Shown: in pieces, positions 16,486-26,249 of the stretch | How the letters are laid out: every line of letters starts with the position of its first letter | Numbering within the stretch: position 1 is the first letter of the stretch | Origin: Dokdonella_A sp044227025 | GTDB lineage: Bacteria > Pseudomonadota > Gammaproteobacteria > Xanthomonadales > Rhodanobacteraceae | Direction of reading: 5' to 3' | DNA length: 64,000 nt | NCBI RefSeq assembly: GCF_044227025.1 | Contig: NZ_JBGAFX010000004.1 | Span: forward strand, 1-64,000 | Made by a program: the position numbers and the translations under genes | The notes under the pieces: generated by a model | Told to the model about the DNA's origin: nothing | The model's database searches: none | The model's input: only the letters and a program-made list of their open reading frames with translations

Positions 16486-17142
16486 ATGAGCCTGCCCCAG
16501 CCTTCCCTTTCGAATGATTTGCGCCTCGGTATCTTCCTGATCCTCGGCCTGCTCATGGCCGCCACGCGCAGCCATCATTTCGCCGTAGTACCGGACGCGT
16601 CGTGGGCGGTTTTCTTCGTCGCCGGCTTCTACTTTTCCGCCGCGGGTGCCGAAAAGACGGCCACCCCAGGCGGACTGTCCGGCCGCGCCGCCAGCCTGCT
16701 GGCGTTCGCACTCCTGATGGCGCTGGCGGTGCTGACCGATTTCTACGTGATCCGCAGCCAGGGCATCGATTTCTGGAGCCACTATTGCGTCTCGCCGGCC
16801 TACTGGTTCCTCGTGCCGAGCTACGCGGCGCTGTGGTTCGGTGGCGCCTGGCTGCGCGCCCACCGCCACGGGCTGCAGCTGCGGGACCTCGGCCTGCTGG
16901 TCGCCAGCGCCGTCGTCGCGGCGAGTGCGTGCTACCTGGTGTCCAACGGCAGTTTCTACTGGATCAGCGCGAGCGTGCCGGCGCGCAGCTTCGGCGGCTG
17001 GATCGAGAACCTCGGCGACTGGTACCTGCCGTTCGTGCAGACGACCTTGATGTACATCGGCATCGCGGCGGCATTGCATGTCGCGACCGTGGTCGCGGCG
17101 AAGGCGCTCGTCGGCGCCTCCGCGTCGCGCGCGGCCCGCTGA
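16486..17142 (+). CDS. btuM: BtuM-like predicted vitamin B12 transporter, inner membrane
   Basis: The 218-residue protein has about six hydrophobic segments, with RSHHFAVVPDASWAVFFVAG near the start and DFWSHYCVSPAYWFL (Cys101) in the middle. BtuM, characterised in Thiobacillus denitrificans, is a small ECF-S-like membrane protein that binds cobalamin through a conserved Cys. The match here rests on size, topology, the Trp/Cys-containing centre and context: a cobalamin adenosyltransferase gene follows after 36 bp. The start at 16486 gives MSLPQPSLS; a longer frame upstream overlaps the XRE gene and is not real. It could be another membrane protein; the gene symbol is tentative. Confidence 0.55.
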   Translation: MSLPQPSLSNDLRLGIFLILGLLMAATRSHHFAVVPDASWAVFFVAGFYFSAAGAEKTATPGGLSGRAASLLAFALLMALAVLTDFYVIRSQGIDFWSHYCVSPAYWFLVPSYAALWFGGAWLRAHRHGLQLRDLGLLVASAVVAASACYLVSNGSFYWISASVPARSFGGWIENLGDWYLPFVQTTLMYIGIAAALHVATVVAAKALVGASASRAAR

Positions 17143-17178
17143 CACCGGCCCTTTCCCGACGGGAGAGGGAGCAGAGAC

Positions 17179-17736
17179 ATGGGCAACCGACTCTCGAAAA
17201 TCTACACGCGCACGGGCGACGACGGCACCACCGGCCTCGGCGATGGCACGCGCGTGGGCAAGGATTCGGCGCGCGTCACCGCCTATGGCACGGTCGATGA
17301 ACTGAACAGTTCGATCGGCATCGTGCTCGCCTGCGACATCGACGCGCGCATGCGCGAGGTGCTGACCCAGGTGCAGCACGACCTGTTCGACCTCGGCGGC
17401 GAGCTGTGCATCCCCGGCATGGCCATGGTGCGCGGGGACGACATCGATCGCCTCGAACAGATCCTCGATTCGTTCAACGAGAACCTGCCGCCATTGAAGG
17501 ACTTCATCCTGCCCGGCGGCGGCATGGCCGCGGCGCAATGCCACCTCGCGCGCACGATCTGCCGTCGTGCCGAACGCGAAGTCGTGACCCTCGCGCGCCA
17601 CGATGCGGTGCGACCGGAAGCGGTGCGTTACCTGAACCGCCTCTCGGACCTGCTGTTCGTGCTCGCGCGCGTGCTTGCGCGCGCATCCGGCCACGGCGAG
17701 GTGCTGTGGCAGCACGAGCGGCGCAAGCGCGGGTAG
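17179..17736 (+). CDS. Cob(I)alamin adenosyltransferase, PduO/MMAB type
   Basis: The 185-residue cytosolic enzyme transfers the adenosyl group of ATP to cob(I)alamin, making coenzyme B12. The ATP-binding start motif YTRTGDDGTTGLGDGTRV is at residues 8-25, followed by VTAYGTVDELNSSIG. Later come FILPGGGMAAAQCHLART and RRAEREVV, and the C-terminal LNRLSDLLFVLARVLA, all typical of the PduO family. GGGAGAGGGAG precedes the ATG. With the BtuM-like gene just upstream, the pair suggests B12 salvage: uptake then adenosylation. Confidence 0.95.
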   Translation: MGNRLSKIYTRTGDDGTTGLGDGTRVGKDSARVTAYGTVDELNSSIGIVLACDIDARMREVLTQVQHDLFDLGGELCIPGMAMVRGDDIDRLEQILDSFNENLPPLKDFILPGGGMAAAQCHLARTICRRAEREVVTLARHDAVRPEAVRYLNRLSDLLFVLARVLARASGHGEVLWQHERRKRG

Positions 17737-17829
17737 GATCGAACGCGCGATGACGCCCTGGAGCCTGCGCGGCAGAAACGTTCGAGGCGAGAAGTCCGCT
17801 GCGCGAGGACAGTTTTTCGACGATTCGTC

Positions 17830-17852
17830 GGCCCGTAGTGGTTCTACGGGCC
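17830..17852. repeat. Perfect 9-bp stem hairpin
   Basis: GGCCCGTAG, five bases, CTACGGGCC. There is no T-run, so it is not a standard terminator. It lies between the adenosyltransferase gene and the start of the next gene and may stop or stabilise the upstream mRNA. Confidence 0.5.
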
Positions 17853-17868
17853 ACGAGGTGGCGAAAAA

Positions 17869-18356
17869 ATGGACCGCGTAGCGGGCTTCGCAGCCCGGAC
17901 GGCTTCTGCCGCGCAGGCTCCTCTCCAGGCCCTCGCGTTCGTCGAACGACACGGGATCGTGCTCGAATCCAGTCGCCGCGGAACCATCCCTTCGCTGGCC
18001 GATGCGATCGCCGGCGAGGAACTGGTCGGCAACTGGTGGTCGCACGCGAGCGGAAAACGCATCTTCGCGGCGACGCGCGCCGTGCGCGATGCCGACGACG
18101 TGCTCGTGTGCCGACTCGTCGATGGCAAGATCACCTTCGTGCATGCGCGGCTGTGGCCTGCGCTGGCACGGCTGGCCGACCAATTCCCGCCAGCGCATCT
18201 CGCGCGCCTGCACGAGGTGCATGGCGGCAACGGCGCGCATCGAGTCGCGCAGGTCGACTACCCGGACTGGCTCGATGACGCCACCCGCGCCGCCGCGCAG
18301 AAGATCGGCGAGGCCGGTGCGCGCGACGCGCTTGCCGCCGTGCTGGCATTGCCCGC

Positions 18357-18360
<4 letters not shown>
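17869..18360 (+). CDS. Conserved hypothetical protein
   Basis: This 163-residue protein has no signal or membrane segment. Its conserved-looking core is GIVLESSRRGTIPSLADAIA, then GNWWSHASGKRIFAATRAVR and DVLVCRLVDGKITFVHARLW. I have seen this pattern in uncharacterised proteobacterial proteins but cannot name a function. The first 15 residues (MDRVAGFAARTASAA) may not be translated; the start is uncertain. It overlaps the HDAC-like gene by ATGA, so they are coupled. Confidence 0.75.
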
Positions 18361-19280
<920 letters not shown>

Positions 19281-19333
19281 AGGCGACTGGCGAGGCGCGT
19301 ACACTGTCGGGCAGGCGATCCGGGAGGACACGC

Positions 19334-20077
19334 ATGCGAGCGATGAATGCGGCGGCGATCACCCTGTTCTCGGCGCTCGTCGCGTCGTTTGCGCCCGCGC
19401 GCATCGTACACGCACAGGAATCCCATCCGGCCAAACCGGTGCTGGCGGTGCTGAAGTTCCAGGACGAAACCGGCGCGATGCCGTTCCAGGGCGGGATCGG
19501 GCGCGTCGTCACCAATATCCTCGCGAGCGAACTGGCCGCGCGCGACGTGTTCACGGTGGTCGAGCGACGCAAGCTCAATGCGATCCTCGAGGAACAGAAC
19601 CTCGCCGCTTCGGGGCGACTCGCACCCGGCGAGGGCGCGAAGATCGGCCAGCTCACTGGCGCGCAATACCTCGTGATGGGCACCATCACCGCGTTCGAAC
19701 CGGATACCGAGACGCGCGTCAGCGGCGGCCTGTTCCGGCGCACGCGCATCGAGCAGACCGATCACGGGGCGTATCTGGCGCTCGACCTGCGCGTGGTCGA
19801 CACGAGCAGTGGCGAGGTCGCCTACGCGCGCACGATCGAAGGGCATACCGGCGATCGCGCCGTGACGATCGATCTCGCGCAAGCCGATGCGGGCATGCGC
19901 ATGATCGACAACGAGGCCGACGCGAAAGCCGTGCGTGGCGCGGTGCTCGAGATCATCGACTATCTCGAGTGCGTGATGGTGCGGCGCGACGCCTGCGCAT
20001 CGACCTACCAGATGCGCGAAGACCAGCGGCGCGAAGGCACGCGCAAGACCTTCCGGCCGGATGGCTCGCGACGATGA
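19334..20077 (+). CDS. CsgG/HfaB-like exported protein
   Basis: The start follows GGGAGGA. A signal peptide (ITLFSALVASFAPARIVHAQ) precedes a CsgG-like domain: VLAVLKFQDETG, GRVVTNILASELAARDVFTVVERRKLN in two adjoining parts, and GQLTGAQYLVMGTIT. CsgG forms the curli export pore, but many CsgG-domain proteins are periplasmic or lipid-anchored with unknown roles. No lipobox Cys is seen at the cleavage site and no other curli genes are nearby, so curli export is unlikely. The gene is followed 16 bp later by another exported protein. Confidence 0.8.
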   Translation: MRAMNAAAITLFSALVASFAPARIVHAQESHPAKPVLAVLKFQDETGAMPFQGGIGRVVTNILASELAARDVFTVVERRKLNAILEEQNLAASGRLAPGEGAKIGQLTGAQYLVMGTITAFEPDTETRVSGGLFRRTRIEQTDHGAYLALDLRVVDTSSGEVAYARTIEGHTGDRAVTIDLAQADAGMRMIDNEADAKAVRGAVLEIIDYLECVMVRRDACASTYQMREDQRREGTRKTFRPDGSRR

Positions 20078-20093
20078 GTGCAAGGAGGTTCCG

Positions 20094-21137
20094 ATGAGAT
20101 GTGCCCTGCCCGCCGTGCTCCTTTGGTGCGTGCTGCCGTGTTGCGCCGGCGCCGACACCACGCTCGGCTATCGCGGCGACGCCGGCTGCGCGGGCGACTT
20201 CGACCAGGTGCGCATGAAGGACTCCTGGCTGCGCATGGATACGCACCAGGGCAGCGACAGCAGCATGATCTACGACGGCGCCGAGAAGCTCGTGACCTTC
20301 GTCGACCACGGGCAGCGTCGCTTCATGCAGGCCGAACTCGACGAGGACGCGATCGACCTGCAGAAGGACATCATGGCCAGCCTGAACACGAAGATGCGCA
20401 GGGAGACCGGTGTCGACATGTTCGCGATGGCGAAATCGCTGTGCCCGGGAATGGACGGCGCTGCGGCGCGCGATCGGCTGCCGGACGATGCCCCTGCCTG
20501 CGGCAACGCCTCGACGCCGGGTGCCGCGATGATCGGCGCCGACGGCAGGCCGATGGATCGCCAGCAGCTCGAAGCGGCCATGAAGGACGGCCGCATGCCC
20601 GCGATCGATCCGGCCGGCATGCAGCAGATGCTGCAGAAGCAGATGGCCGCGATGCCGCCTGAGCAGCAGGCGCAGATGCAGCAACTGCTCGCGGGTGCCG
20701 CCGGCGGCTCGATGCTGCCGACTGGAAAAGACAGTGCGCCGCCGCGGCCGTTGCCGAGGATCGATCGCGACGCGGGCGAGACGCGCGTCGGCGATATCAC
20801 CTGCCTGCGCCGCCAGCATCTGCGCGGCGAGCAGATGCTGCGCGAGGACTGCCAGGCACCGGTCGCCGCGCTGCCGTTCAATCCGGTGGAGGCTCGTCGG
20901 ATCGCGCGCTTCAGCAAGGCGATGCATGAATGGAGTCGCAGCTTCGACGCCGGCGAGACGCAGGAGGCCGTCGACGATCGCGTGCTGATCCAGCGCATCT
21001 GCTACCGCGACGGCCATGAAAGCGGGCGCACGACGTTGCGCATCGACCACGCGCCGATCGCAGAGTCGGCGTTCGCGTTGCCTCAAGGCTATGCACCGTT
21101 CGACCTCGGCCTGCGGCAGGGGCCGGGTTCACGCTGA
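20094..21137 (+). CDS. Exported protein of unknown function
   Basis: AAGGAGG lies just before the ATG at 20094; an in-frame ATG 33 bases upstream is less likely. The signal peptide is MRCALPAVLLWCVLPCCAGA. The mature protein (about 327 residues) has cysteines spread through it, a Met/Gln-rich low-complexity helix (MQQMLQKQMAAMPPEQQAQM) in the middle, and a C-terminal part with CLRRQHLRGEQML. The segment before the helix (RMKDSWLRMDTH, SMIYDGAEKLVTFVDH) looks like a DUF4412-type domain. Probably periplasmic and coupled to the CsgG-like gene upstream. Confidence 0.75.
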   Translation: MRCALPAVLLWCVLPCCAGADTTLGYRGDAGCAGDFDQVRMKDSWLRMDTHQGSDSSMIYDGAEKLVTFVDHGQRRFMQAELDEDAIDLQKDIMASLNTKMRRETGVDMFAMAKSLCPGMDGAAARDRLPDDAPACGNASTPGAAMIGADGRPMDRQQLEAAMKDGRMPAIDPAGMQQMLQKQMAAMPPEQQAQMQQLLAGAAGGSMLPTGKDSAPPRPLPRIDRDAGETRVGDITCLRRQHLRGEQMLREDCQAPVAALPFNPVEARRIARFSKAMHEWSRSFDAGETQEAVDDRVLIQRICYRDGHESGRTTLRIDHAPIAESAFALPQGYAPFDLGLRQGPGSR

Positions 21138-21390
21138 CCACGAGCGAGCGAGCTTCCCCAACCGTTCGCGTTGAGCGCAGAAAGCGGCAGCGACCGCAGT
21201 CGAAACGCTCCGACGAATCCGAAGCCGCTTCGACCAGCCTGCGGCCCGCGCCCAGGGCGATCGGTTCGGGTGCCGGGGCTTGCCGGAATCCACGGATTTC
21301 AAAGCGATGCGCCAAGCGCGCGCCGGTGGGTTTGCTGCCGGGCGGCAGTTTCGGCAAAGTAGCGGTTCTGCATCGCCAAGACGAAGCCCC

Positions 21391-23739
21391 GTGCTGCCCA
21401 GCCTTCCCGCCTCCGCCAGCCGGCGCCACCTCGCGCTCGCCATCCTCCTCGCCTTGCCGTTCGCCACCGCGAAGGCCGACGAGGCGCCCGCCTGCCCGGC
21501 CGGCCAGCTCAAGTGCCCGAAGAAGCCGCTCGACTGGGGCATGTGCGGCAAGAACGACCTGCTCGACTTTTACGTCGCAGGTCTGCCCACCGAGGGAGAT
21601 CGCAAGCTCGCGCCACGCGATGCGAGCGCGCTCAAGGTCAGCACGCTGGACAAGACTCACTACGTGCTCGAGGGCAAGGCGGAGATTCGCCAGCTCGACC
21701 TGTTCGTGCACGCCGAGAAGATCACCTACGACAGCGAGACGACCGACTTCACCGCGAACGGTCCGGTGACGTACCAGGATCGTGGCCTGCTGATGTCGGC
21801 GGAAAACGCCAAGGGGAATACCGATCTCGACCAGTGCACGCTCGACGGCGTGCGCTACCAGTTGATCGAGGCGCGCGGCAACGGCGTCGCGCAGGTCGCG
21901 GTGGTCGATGACGCGGACCACGCACGCCTGACCCGCGCGACCTATTCGACCTGCAACCTCAACGACCAGCAGTGGGCGTTCGCCGCGCGCGAGATCGATC
22001 TCGATCGCGCCGAAGGCGTCGGGCGCGCGCGCGACGTGACATTCCGCGTGCACAACGTACCGGTGTTCTGGCTGCCGTACGCGCGCTTCCCGCTCGACGA
22101 CCGGCGCAGCAGCGGCTTCCTGTTTCCGAACATCGGCTATGGCGAGCGGCGCGGCTTCGACCTGACCCTGCCGTATTACCTCAACCTCGCGCCGAACTAC
22201 GATGCGACGATCGCGCCGCGCCTGATGACCGAGCGCGGCGTGATGCTCGGCGGCGAATTCCGCTATCTCACCGACGGCAGCAGCGGCACGTTTGCCGCCG
22301 ACATCCTGCCAAACGACCGGCGCGCCGACGATGAATCGGTTGAATACGGCCAGTCGATCCCGGACACGCGCTGGTGGTACCAGTGGAAGAACACCAGCAC
22401 GTTCAGTGCGAACTGGGGCGCCGGCGTCAACCTCAACCGCGTCTCCGACAACCGCTACTTCGAGGACTTTGGTCGCGGCCTGTACAGCTCGGCGGTCAGC
22501 TTCCTGCCATCGAGCGCATACCTCAATGGCCACGGCTCGTGGTGGAGCGCGTCGATCGGCGGGGATTCCTACCAGATCACCGACCCGACGCTCGACTCGC
22601 AGTACGAACCGTATCGGCGCCTGCCGCGCATGACGTTCAACGGCCAGCATGCATTGGTCGGGCTGCTCGAAGGCGGCATTGACGCCGAAGCGGTCGCGTT
22701 CTCCAAGGATCATGCGCTGGAAGGCCGTCGCGTGGACCTTTATCCGCACCTCGACCTGCCGCTCGAAGGCGCCGCGTGGTTCGTGCGCCCCGAGCTCGGC
22801 TACCGCTACACCAGCTACAACCTCGGCAACCTTTCCGACAGCGGCAATCCACTGATCGACAGCAAGAATCCCAGCCGCGGCGTGCCGATCGTCAGCGTCG
22901 ACAGCGGCCTCGTGTTCGAGCGCTCGCTGCAGTTCGGCGACGAGGCCTGGACGCAGACGTTCGAGCCGCGCGCGTACTACCTGCGCGTGCCGTACCGCAA
23001 CCAGGACGACCTGCCGCTGTTCGACACGCAGGAGATCCCGTTCAGCTTCGGCGAGCTGTTCCGCAGCAACCGTTTCGTCGGTGCCGACCGCCAGATGGAT
23101 GCGAACAACCTCTCGCTCGCGCTGACCACGCGCTTCCTCGAGGACGCGACCGGGACGGAGCGTGTGTCCGCGAGCATCGGCCAGATCCGCTATTTCGATG
23201 ATCAGCGCGTACAGATCCCGGGGCGCAACCCGACGGATTACGGCGGCTCCGCCTACGCCGGCGAGATCGACCTGCACCTCAGCGACCGCTGGCGCATCGT
23301 GCTCGACCAGCAGTGGAACCCGAATACGCACCAGACGGACCTGTCGACGTTCTCGCTGCAGAACCGCTTCGGCGACGGCGGCGTAGTGAATTTCTCGTAC
23401 CGCTACCGGCGCGACTTCCTCGAACAGGTCGATCTCTCCACCGCGATCCCGCTGACCGCCGGCTGGCGCCTCATCGCACGCGAGAACTACGCGCTGAACA
23501 ATCCGCTCGCGAGCGCGACCGATCCGCACGGTCGCGGCGGGCGCACGCTCGAACGCTTCTTCGGCATCGAGCACGACACCTGCTGCGTCGCTTGGCGCGT
23601 GATCGCGCGGCACTGGATCCGCAACGTCAACGGCGATGCCGACAATGCGCTGTATTTCGAGCTCGAATTCAAGGGCATCGGCTCGCTCGGCCAGCAGACG
23701 GACTCGTTCCTGCGCCGTGGTATCCTAGGTTATCAATGA
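21391..23739 (+). CDS. lptD: LPS-assembly protein LptD
   Basis: LptD is the outer-membrane beta-barrel that, with LptE, inserts lipopolysaccharide into the outer leaflet. A signal peptide (RRHLALAILLALPFATAKA) leads to the periplasmic OstA-like N-domain (YVLEGKAEIRQLD, VTYQDRGLLMSAENAKG) and the C-terminal barrel. VPVFWLPYARFPLDDRRSSG and FLFPNIGYGERRG mark the conserved junction. The start is uncertain: GTG at 21391 gives a normal signal peptide; ATG at 21307 or 21280 would add a long unlikely leader. Length from 21391 is 782 residues. It heads the lptD-surA-pdxA cluster. Confidence 0.95.
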   Translation: MLPSLPASASRRHLALAILLALPFATAKADEAPACPAGQLKCPKKPLDWGMCGKNDLLDFYVAGLPTEGDRKLAPRDASALKVSTLDKTHYVLEGKAEIRQLDLFVHAEKITYDSETTDFTANGPVTYQDRGLLMSAENAKGNTDLDQCTLDGVRYQLIEARGNGVAQVAVVDDADHARLTRATYSTCNLNDQQWAFAAREIDLDRAEGVGRARDVTFRVHNVPVFWLPYARFPLDDRRSSGFLFPNIGYGERRGFDLTLPYYLNLAPNYDATIAPRLMTERGVMLGGEFRYLTDGSSGTFAADILPNDRRADDESVEYGQSIPDTRWWYQWKNTSTFSANWGAGVNLNRVSDNRYFEDFGRGLYSSAVSFLPSSAYLNGHGSWWSASIGGDSYQITDPTLDSQYEPYRRLPRMTFNGQHALVGLLEGGIDAEAVAFSKDHALEGRRVDLYPHLDLPLEGAAWFVRPELGYRYTSYNLGNLSDSGNPLIDSKNPSRGVPIVSVDSGLVFERSLQFGDEAWTQTFEPRAYYLRVPYRNQDDLPLFDTQEIPFSFGELFRSNRFVGADRQMDANNLSLALTTRFLEDATGTERVSASIGQIRYFDDQRVQIPGRNPTDYGGSAYAGEIDLHLSDRWRIVLDQQWNPNTHQTDLSTFSLQNRFGDGGVVNFSYRYRRDFLEQVDLSTAIPLTAGWRLIARENYALNNPLASATDPHGRGGRTLERFFGIEHDTCCVAWRVIARHWIRNVNGDADNALYFELEFKGIGSLGQQTDSFLRRGILGYQ

Positions 23740-23857
23740 CTTGCCGGCGGACCGCCGGCCTCGCAGGACGCCACCGCAGCCACTGCGGGGCTTGCGAACC
23801 GGATCTGCCTTCCCTGTTCCCGGCGCCACGCGCGCCGGACCATCCCGGAAACTCCCG

Positions 23858-25186
23858 ATGAACCGAACCCTGCTTGGCCTTGCCTTCGCGCTGCTGGTCC
23901 CCGCCGTGTCCCCACCCGTCGCCGCGCAGGCCGCCACCGGCCAGCCCCTCGACCGCATCGTCGCGGTGGTCGACGAAGACGTCGTGCTGCAGAGCGAGCT
24001 CGACCGCCAGGTACAGGCGGTCACCACGCAGTACGCATCCAATCCACAGCAGCTGCCACCGCACGATGTGCTCGAACGCCAGCTGCTCGATCGCCTGATC
24101 CTGCAGAAACTGCAGGTCGCGCGTGCCGACTCGACCGGCGTCAAGGTCTCCGATGCGCAGATCGACCAGGCGCTGACCCAGATTGCCTCGCAGAACAAGA
24201 TGGACGTCACCCAATTGCGCGGCGCGATCGAAAGCCAGGGCATGAACTACACCGGTTTTCGCGACAACGTGCGCGAGCAGCTGATCGTCCAGGCATTGCG
24301 CCAGCGCGTGGCGCAAAGCCGCGTGCAGGTCAGCGACGCCGAAATCGACAGCCTGCTCAAGAACGGCAACCTGCATCCGGGCCAGTTGCACCTCGGCTAC
24401 ATCATGATCAACGTACCCGACGGCGCCACGCCCGAGCAGATCGACGAGGCCCGCGTCAAGGCGGACGACGTCAAGCGCCAGATCGACGGCGGCATGGATT
24501 TCGCTGCTGCAGCGATCCGCTACTCCAACGCCGAAAACGCGCTGCAGGGCGGCGACCTCGGCTGGCGCAGTGCGAACGAGCTGCCGCCGGCGATGCTCGA
24601 CGCCGCCGAAAAGCTGCAGGAAGGCCAGACTTCGGCGCCGCTGCGCGGCCCCAACGGTTTTCACATCATCAAGCTGGTCGGCAAGCGTGGCGGCGACAGC
24701 CACGTCGTCACCGAATACGAGGCCAGCCACATCCTGGTGAAGTCCAGCGAGCTGGTGTCGAACGAGCAGGCAAAGAAGAAGATCGAGGACATCCGCCGGC
24801 GCATCGCCGGTGGCGCCGATTTCGCCGTGGTGGCGAAGGAATCCTCCGACGACGACGCCACCGCCGCGCTCGGCGGCGACCTCGGCTGGTTTTCCGGCGA
24901 AGCCTACGGCGCCAAGGTGGACGAAGTGGTCAAGTCGCTCAAGCCGGGCGAAGTGTCGCAGCCGTTCCAGACCCCCGCCGGCTGGCACATCATGAAACTC
25001 GCCGACAAGCGCGAGACCGACAAGGCCGGCGAGATGCAGCGCGACGAAGCAAAGAACATGCTGTTCCAGCGCAAGGCCGAGGACGAGTACGGCAGCTTCC
25101 TGCGCCAGATCCGCAGCGAGGCGTTCATCGACATCCGCCTGCCCGGCGGCGACGCCGGCAAGTCCGGGTCGGGCGCCACGCCATAA
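23858..25186 (+). CDS. surA: Periplasmic chaperone and peptidyl-prolyl isomerase SurA
   Basis: This 442-residue protein has a signal peptide (LLGLAFALLVPAVSPPVAAQ) followed by the SurA N-domain (IVAVVDEDVVLQSELDRQV). Two parvulin domains follow: about residues 180-280 (ending NGFHIIKLVG) and 290-390 (ASHILVKSSELVS to TPAGWHIMKLAD). SurA escorts outer-membrane proteins, including LptD encoded just upstream, to the BAM complex. The ATG at 23858 is chosen because the signal peptide begins there; an upstream frame start has no role. Confidence 0.96.
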   Translation: MNRTLLGLAFALLVPAVSPPVAAQAATGQPLDRIVAVVDEDVVLQSELDRQVQAVTTQYASNPQQLPPHDVLERQLLDRLILQKLQVARADSTGVKVSDAQIDQALTQIASQNKMDVTQLRGAIESQGMNYTGFRDNVREQLIVQALRQRVAQSRVQVSDAEIDSLLKNGNLHPGQLHLGYIMINVPDGATPEQIDEARVKADDVKRQIDGGMDFAAAAIRYSNAENALQGGDLGWRSANELPPAMLDAAEKLQEGQTSAPLRGPNGFHIIKLVGKRGGDSHVVTEYEASHILVKSSELVSNEQAKKKIEDIRRRIAGGADFAVVAKESSDDDATAALGGDLGWFSGEAYGAKVDEVVKSLKPGEVSQPFQTPAGWHIMKLADKRETDKAGEMQRDEAKNMLFQRKAEDEYGSFLRQIRSEAFIDIRLPGGDAGKSGSGATP

Positions 25187-25232
25187 CAAGATCCCGTCGC
25201 CCATGCCCACGCCGGGGATGGCGGCGCGCGAA

Positions 25233-26249
25233 ATGAACTCCCGCACGCTGCCGCGCATCGCGCTGACCGCCGGCGAACCCGCCGGCATCGGCGCCGAGCT
25301 GATCGCCAGGCTCGCCGCGAGCGATATTGCCGCCGACCTCGTTGCGATCGGCGATCCAGACCTGCTTGCGGCCGGCGCGCGTGCGACCGGCGTCGCACTC
25401 GACCTGCGCGCCTACGATCCTGCCGAAACCGTCGCAGCACGCGCGCCGGGAACATTGCGCATGTGCGCCTTCACGCTGTCGGAGCCAAGCGTGCCGGGCC
25501 GGCTCGACCCACGCAACGCGGGCTACGTGCTGGCGACGCTCGCGCGTGCGGCCGACGGCGCGAGCAGCGGCGAGTTCGATGCGATCGTGACCGCGCCGGT
25601 GCACAAGGGCGTGATCAACGATGCCGGCGTCCCGTTCACCGGCCACACCGAATTCTTCGCCGCGCGCGCCGGATGCGAGGTCGTGATGATGCTCACCGCA
25701 CAAGGCGGCGCGCGCGCCGGTGGCGACCTGCGCGTAGCGCTCGCGACCACCCATCTACCGCTGGCCGCGGTACCTACGGCGATCACGCGCACGGGCCTCG
25801 TGCGCACGCTGCGCATCCTGTGCGACGACCTGATCACGCGCTTCCGCATCGCCGCACCGCGCATCGCCGTGCTCGGCCTCAACCCGCACGCGGGCGAGGG
25901 AGGTCACCTCGGGCGCGAGGAAATCGACACCATCGCACCGGCGATCATGCAACTGCGCGCGGCCGGCTTCGACGTGCAGGGCCCGATCCCGGCCGACACC
26001 GCATTCGTGCCGACGCAACTCGAACGCTACGACGCCGTGCTCGCGATGTACCATGATCAGGGCCTGCCCGTGCTCAAGCACGCCGGCTTCGGCGACGCGG
26101 TCAACGTCACGCTCGGCCTGCCCTACCTGCGCACCTCGGTCGACCACGGCACTGCCCTCGACCTCGCCGGCACGGGCCGCGCCGATCCGGGCAGCCTGTT
26201 CGCCGCCACGCGCCTCGCATTGCGGCTCGCCAACGGGAAGGAACCATGA
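25233..26249 (+). CDS. pdxA: 4-hydroxythreonine-4-phosphate dehydrogenase PdxA
   Basis: PdxA oxidises 4-phosphohydroxy-L-threonine with NAD in pyridoxal phosphate synthesis. The conserved opening PRIALTAGEPAGIGAEL, the metal-binding His of FTGHTEFFA, and LNPHAGEGGHLGREE, AMYHDQGLPVLK and RTSVDHGTALDLAG are all present. The ATG at 25233 places the opening motif as in other PdxA proteins; an ATG at 25203 would add ten residues. Length is 338. It follows surA by 46 bp and overlaps the next gene by ATGA. Confidence 0.95.
   Translation: MNSRTLPRIALTAGEPAGIGAELIARLAASDIAADLVAIGDPDLLAAGARATGVALDLRAYDPAETVAARAPGTLRMCAFTLSEPSVPGRLDPRNAGYVLATLARAADGASSGEFDAIVTAPVHKGVINDAGVPFTGHTEFFAARAGCEVVMMLTAQGGARAGGDLRVALATTHLPLAAVPTAITRTGLVRTLRILCDDLITRFRIAAPRIAVLGLNPHAGEGGHLGREEIDTIAPAIMQLRAAGFDVQGPIPADTAFVPTQLERYDAVLAMYHDQGLPVLKHAGFGDAVNVTLGLPYLRTSVDHGTALDLAGTGRADPGSLFAATRLALRLANGKEP

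Noticed and set aside
19334..20077. Curli secretion channel gene
   Set aside because: Only a CsgG-like domain is present; no lipobox and no other curli genes nearby.
20911..23613. Minus-strand open frame of 900 codons
   Set aside because: Antisense to lptD and the gene before it; no motifs, Arg/Val/Ala-rich composition.
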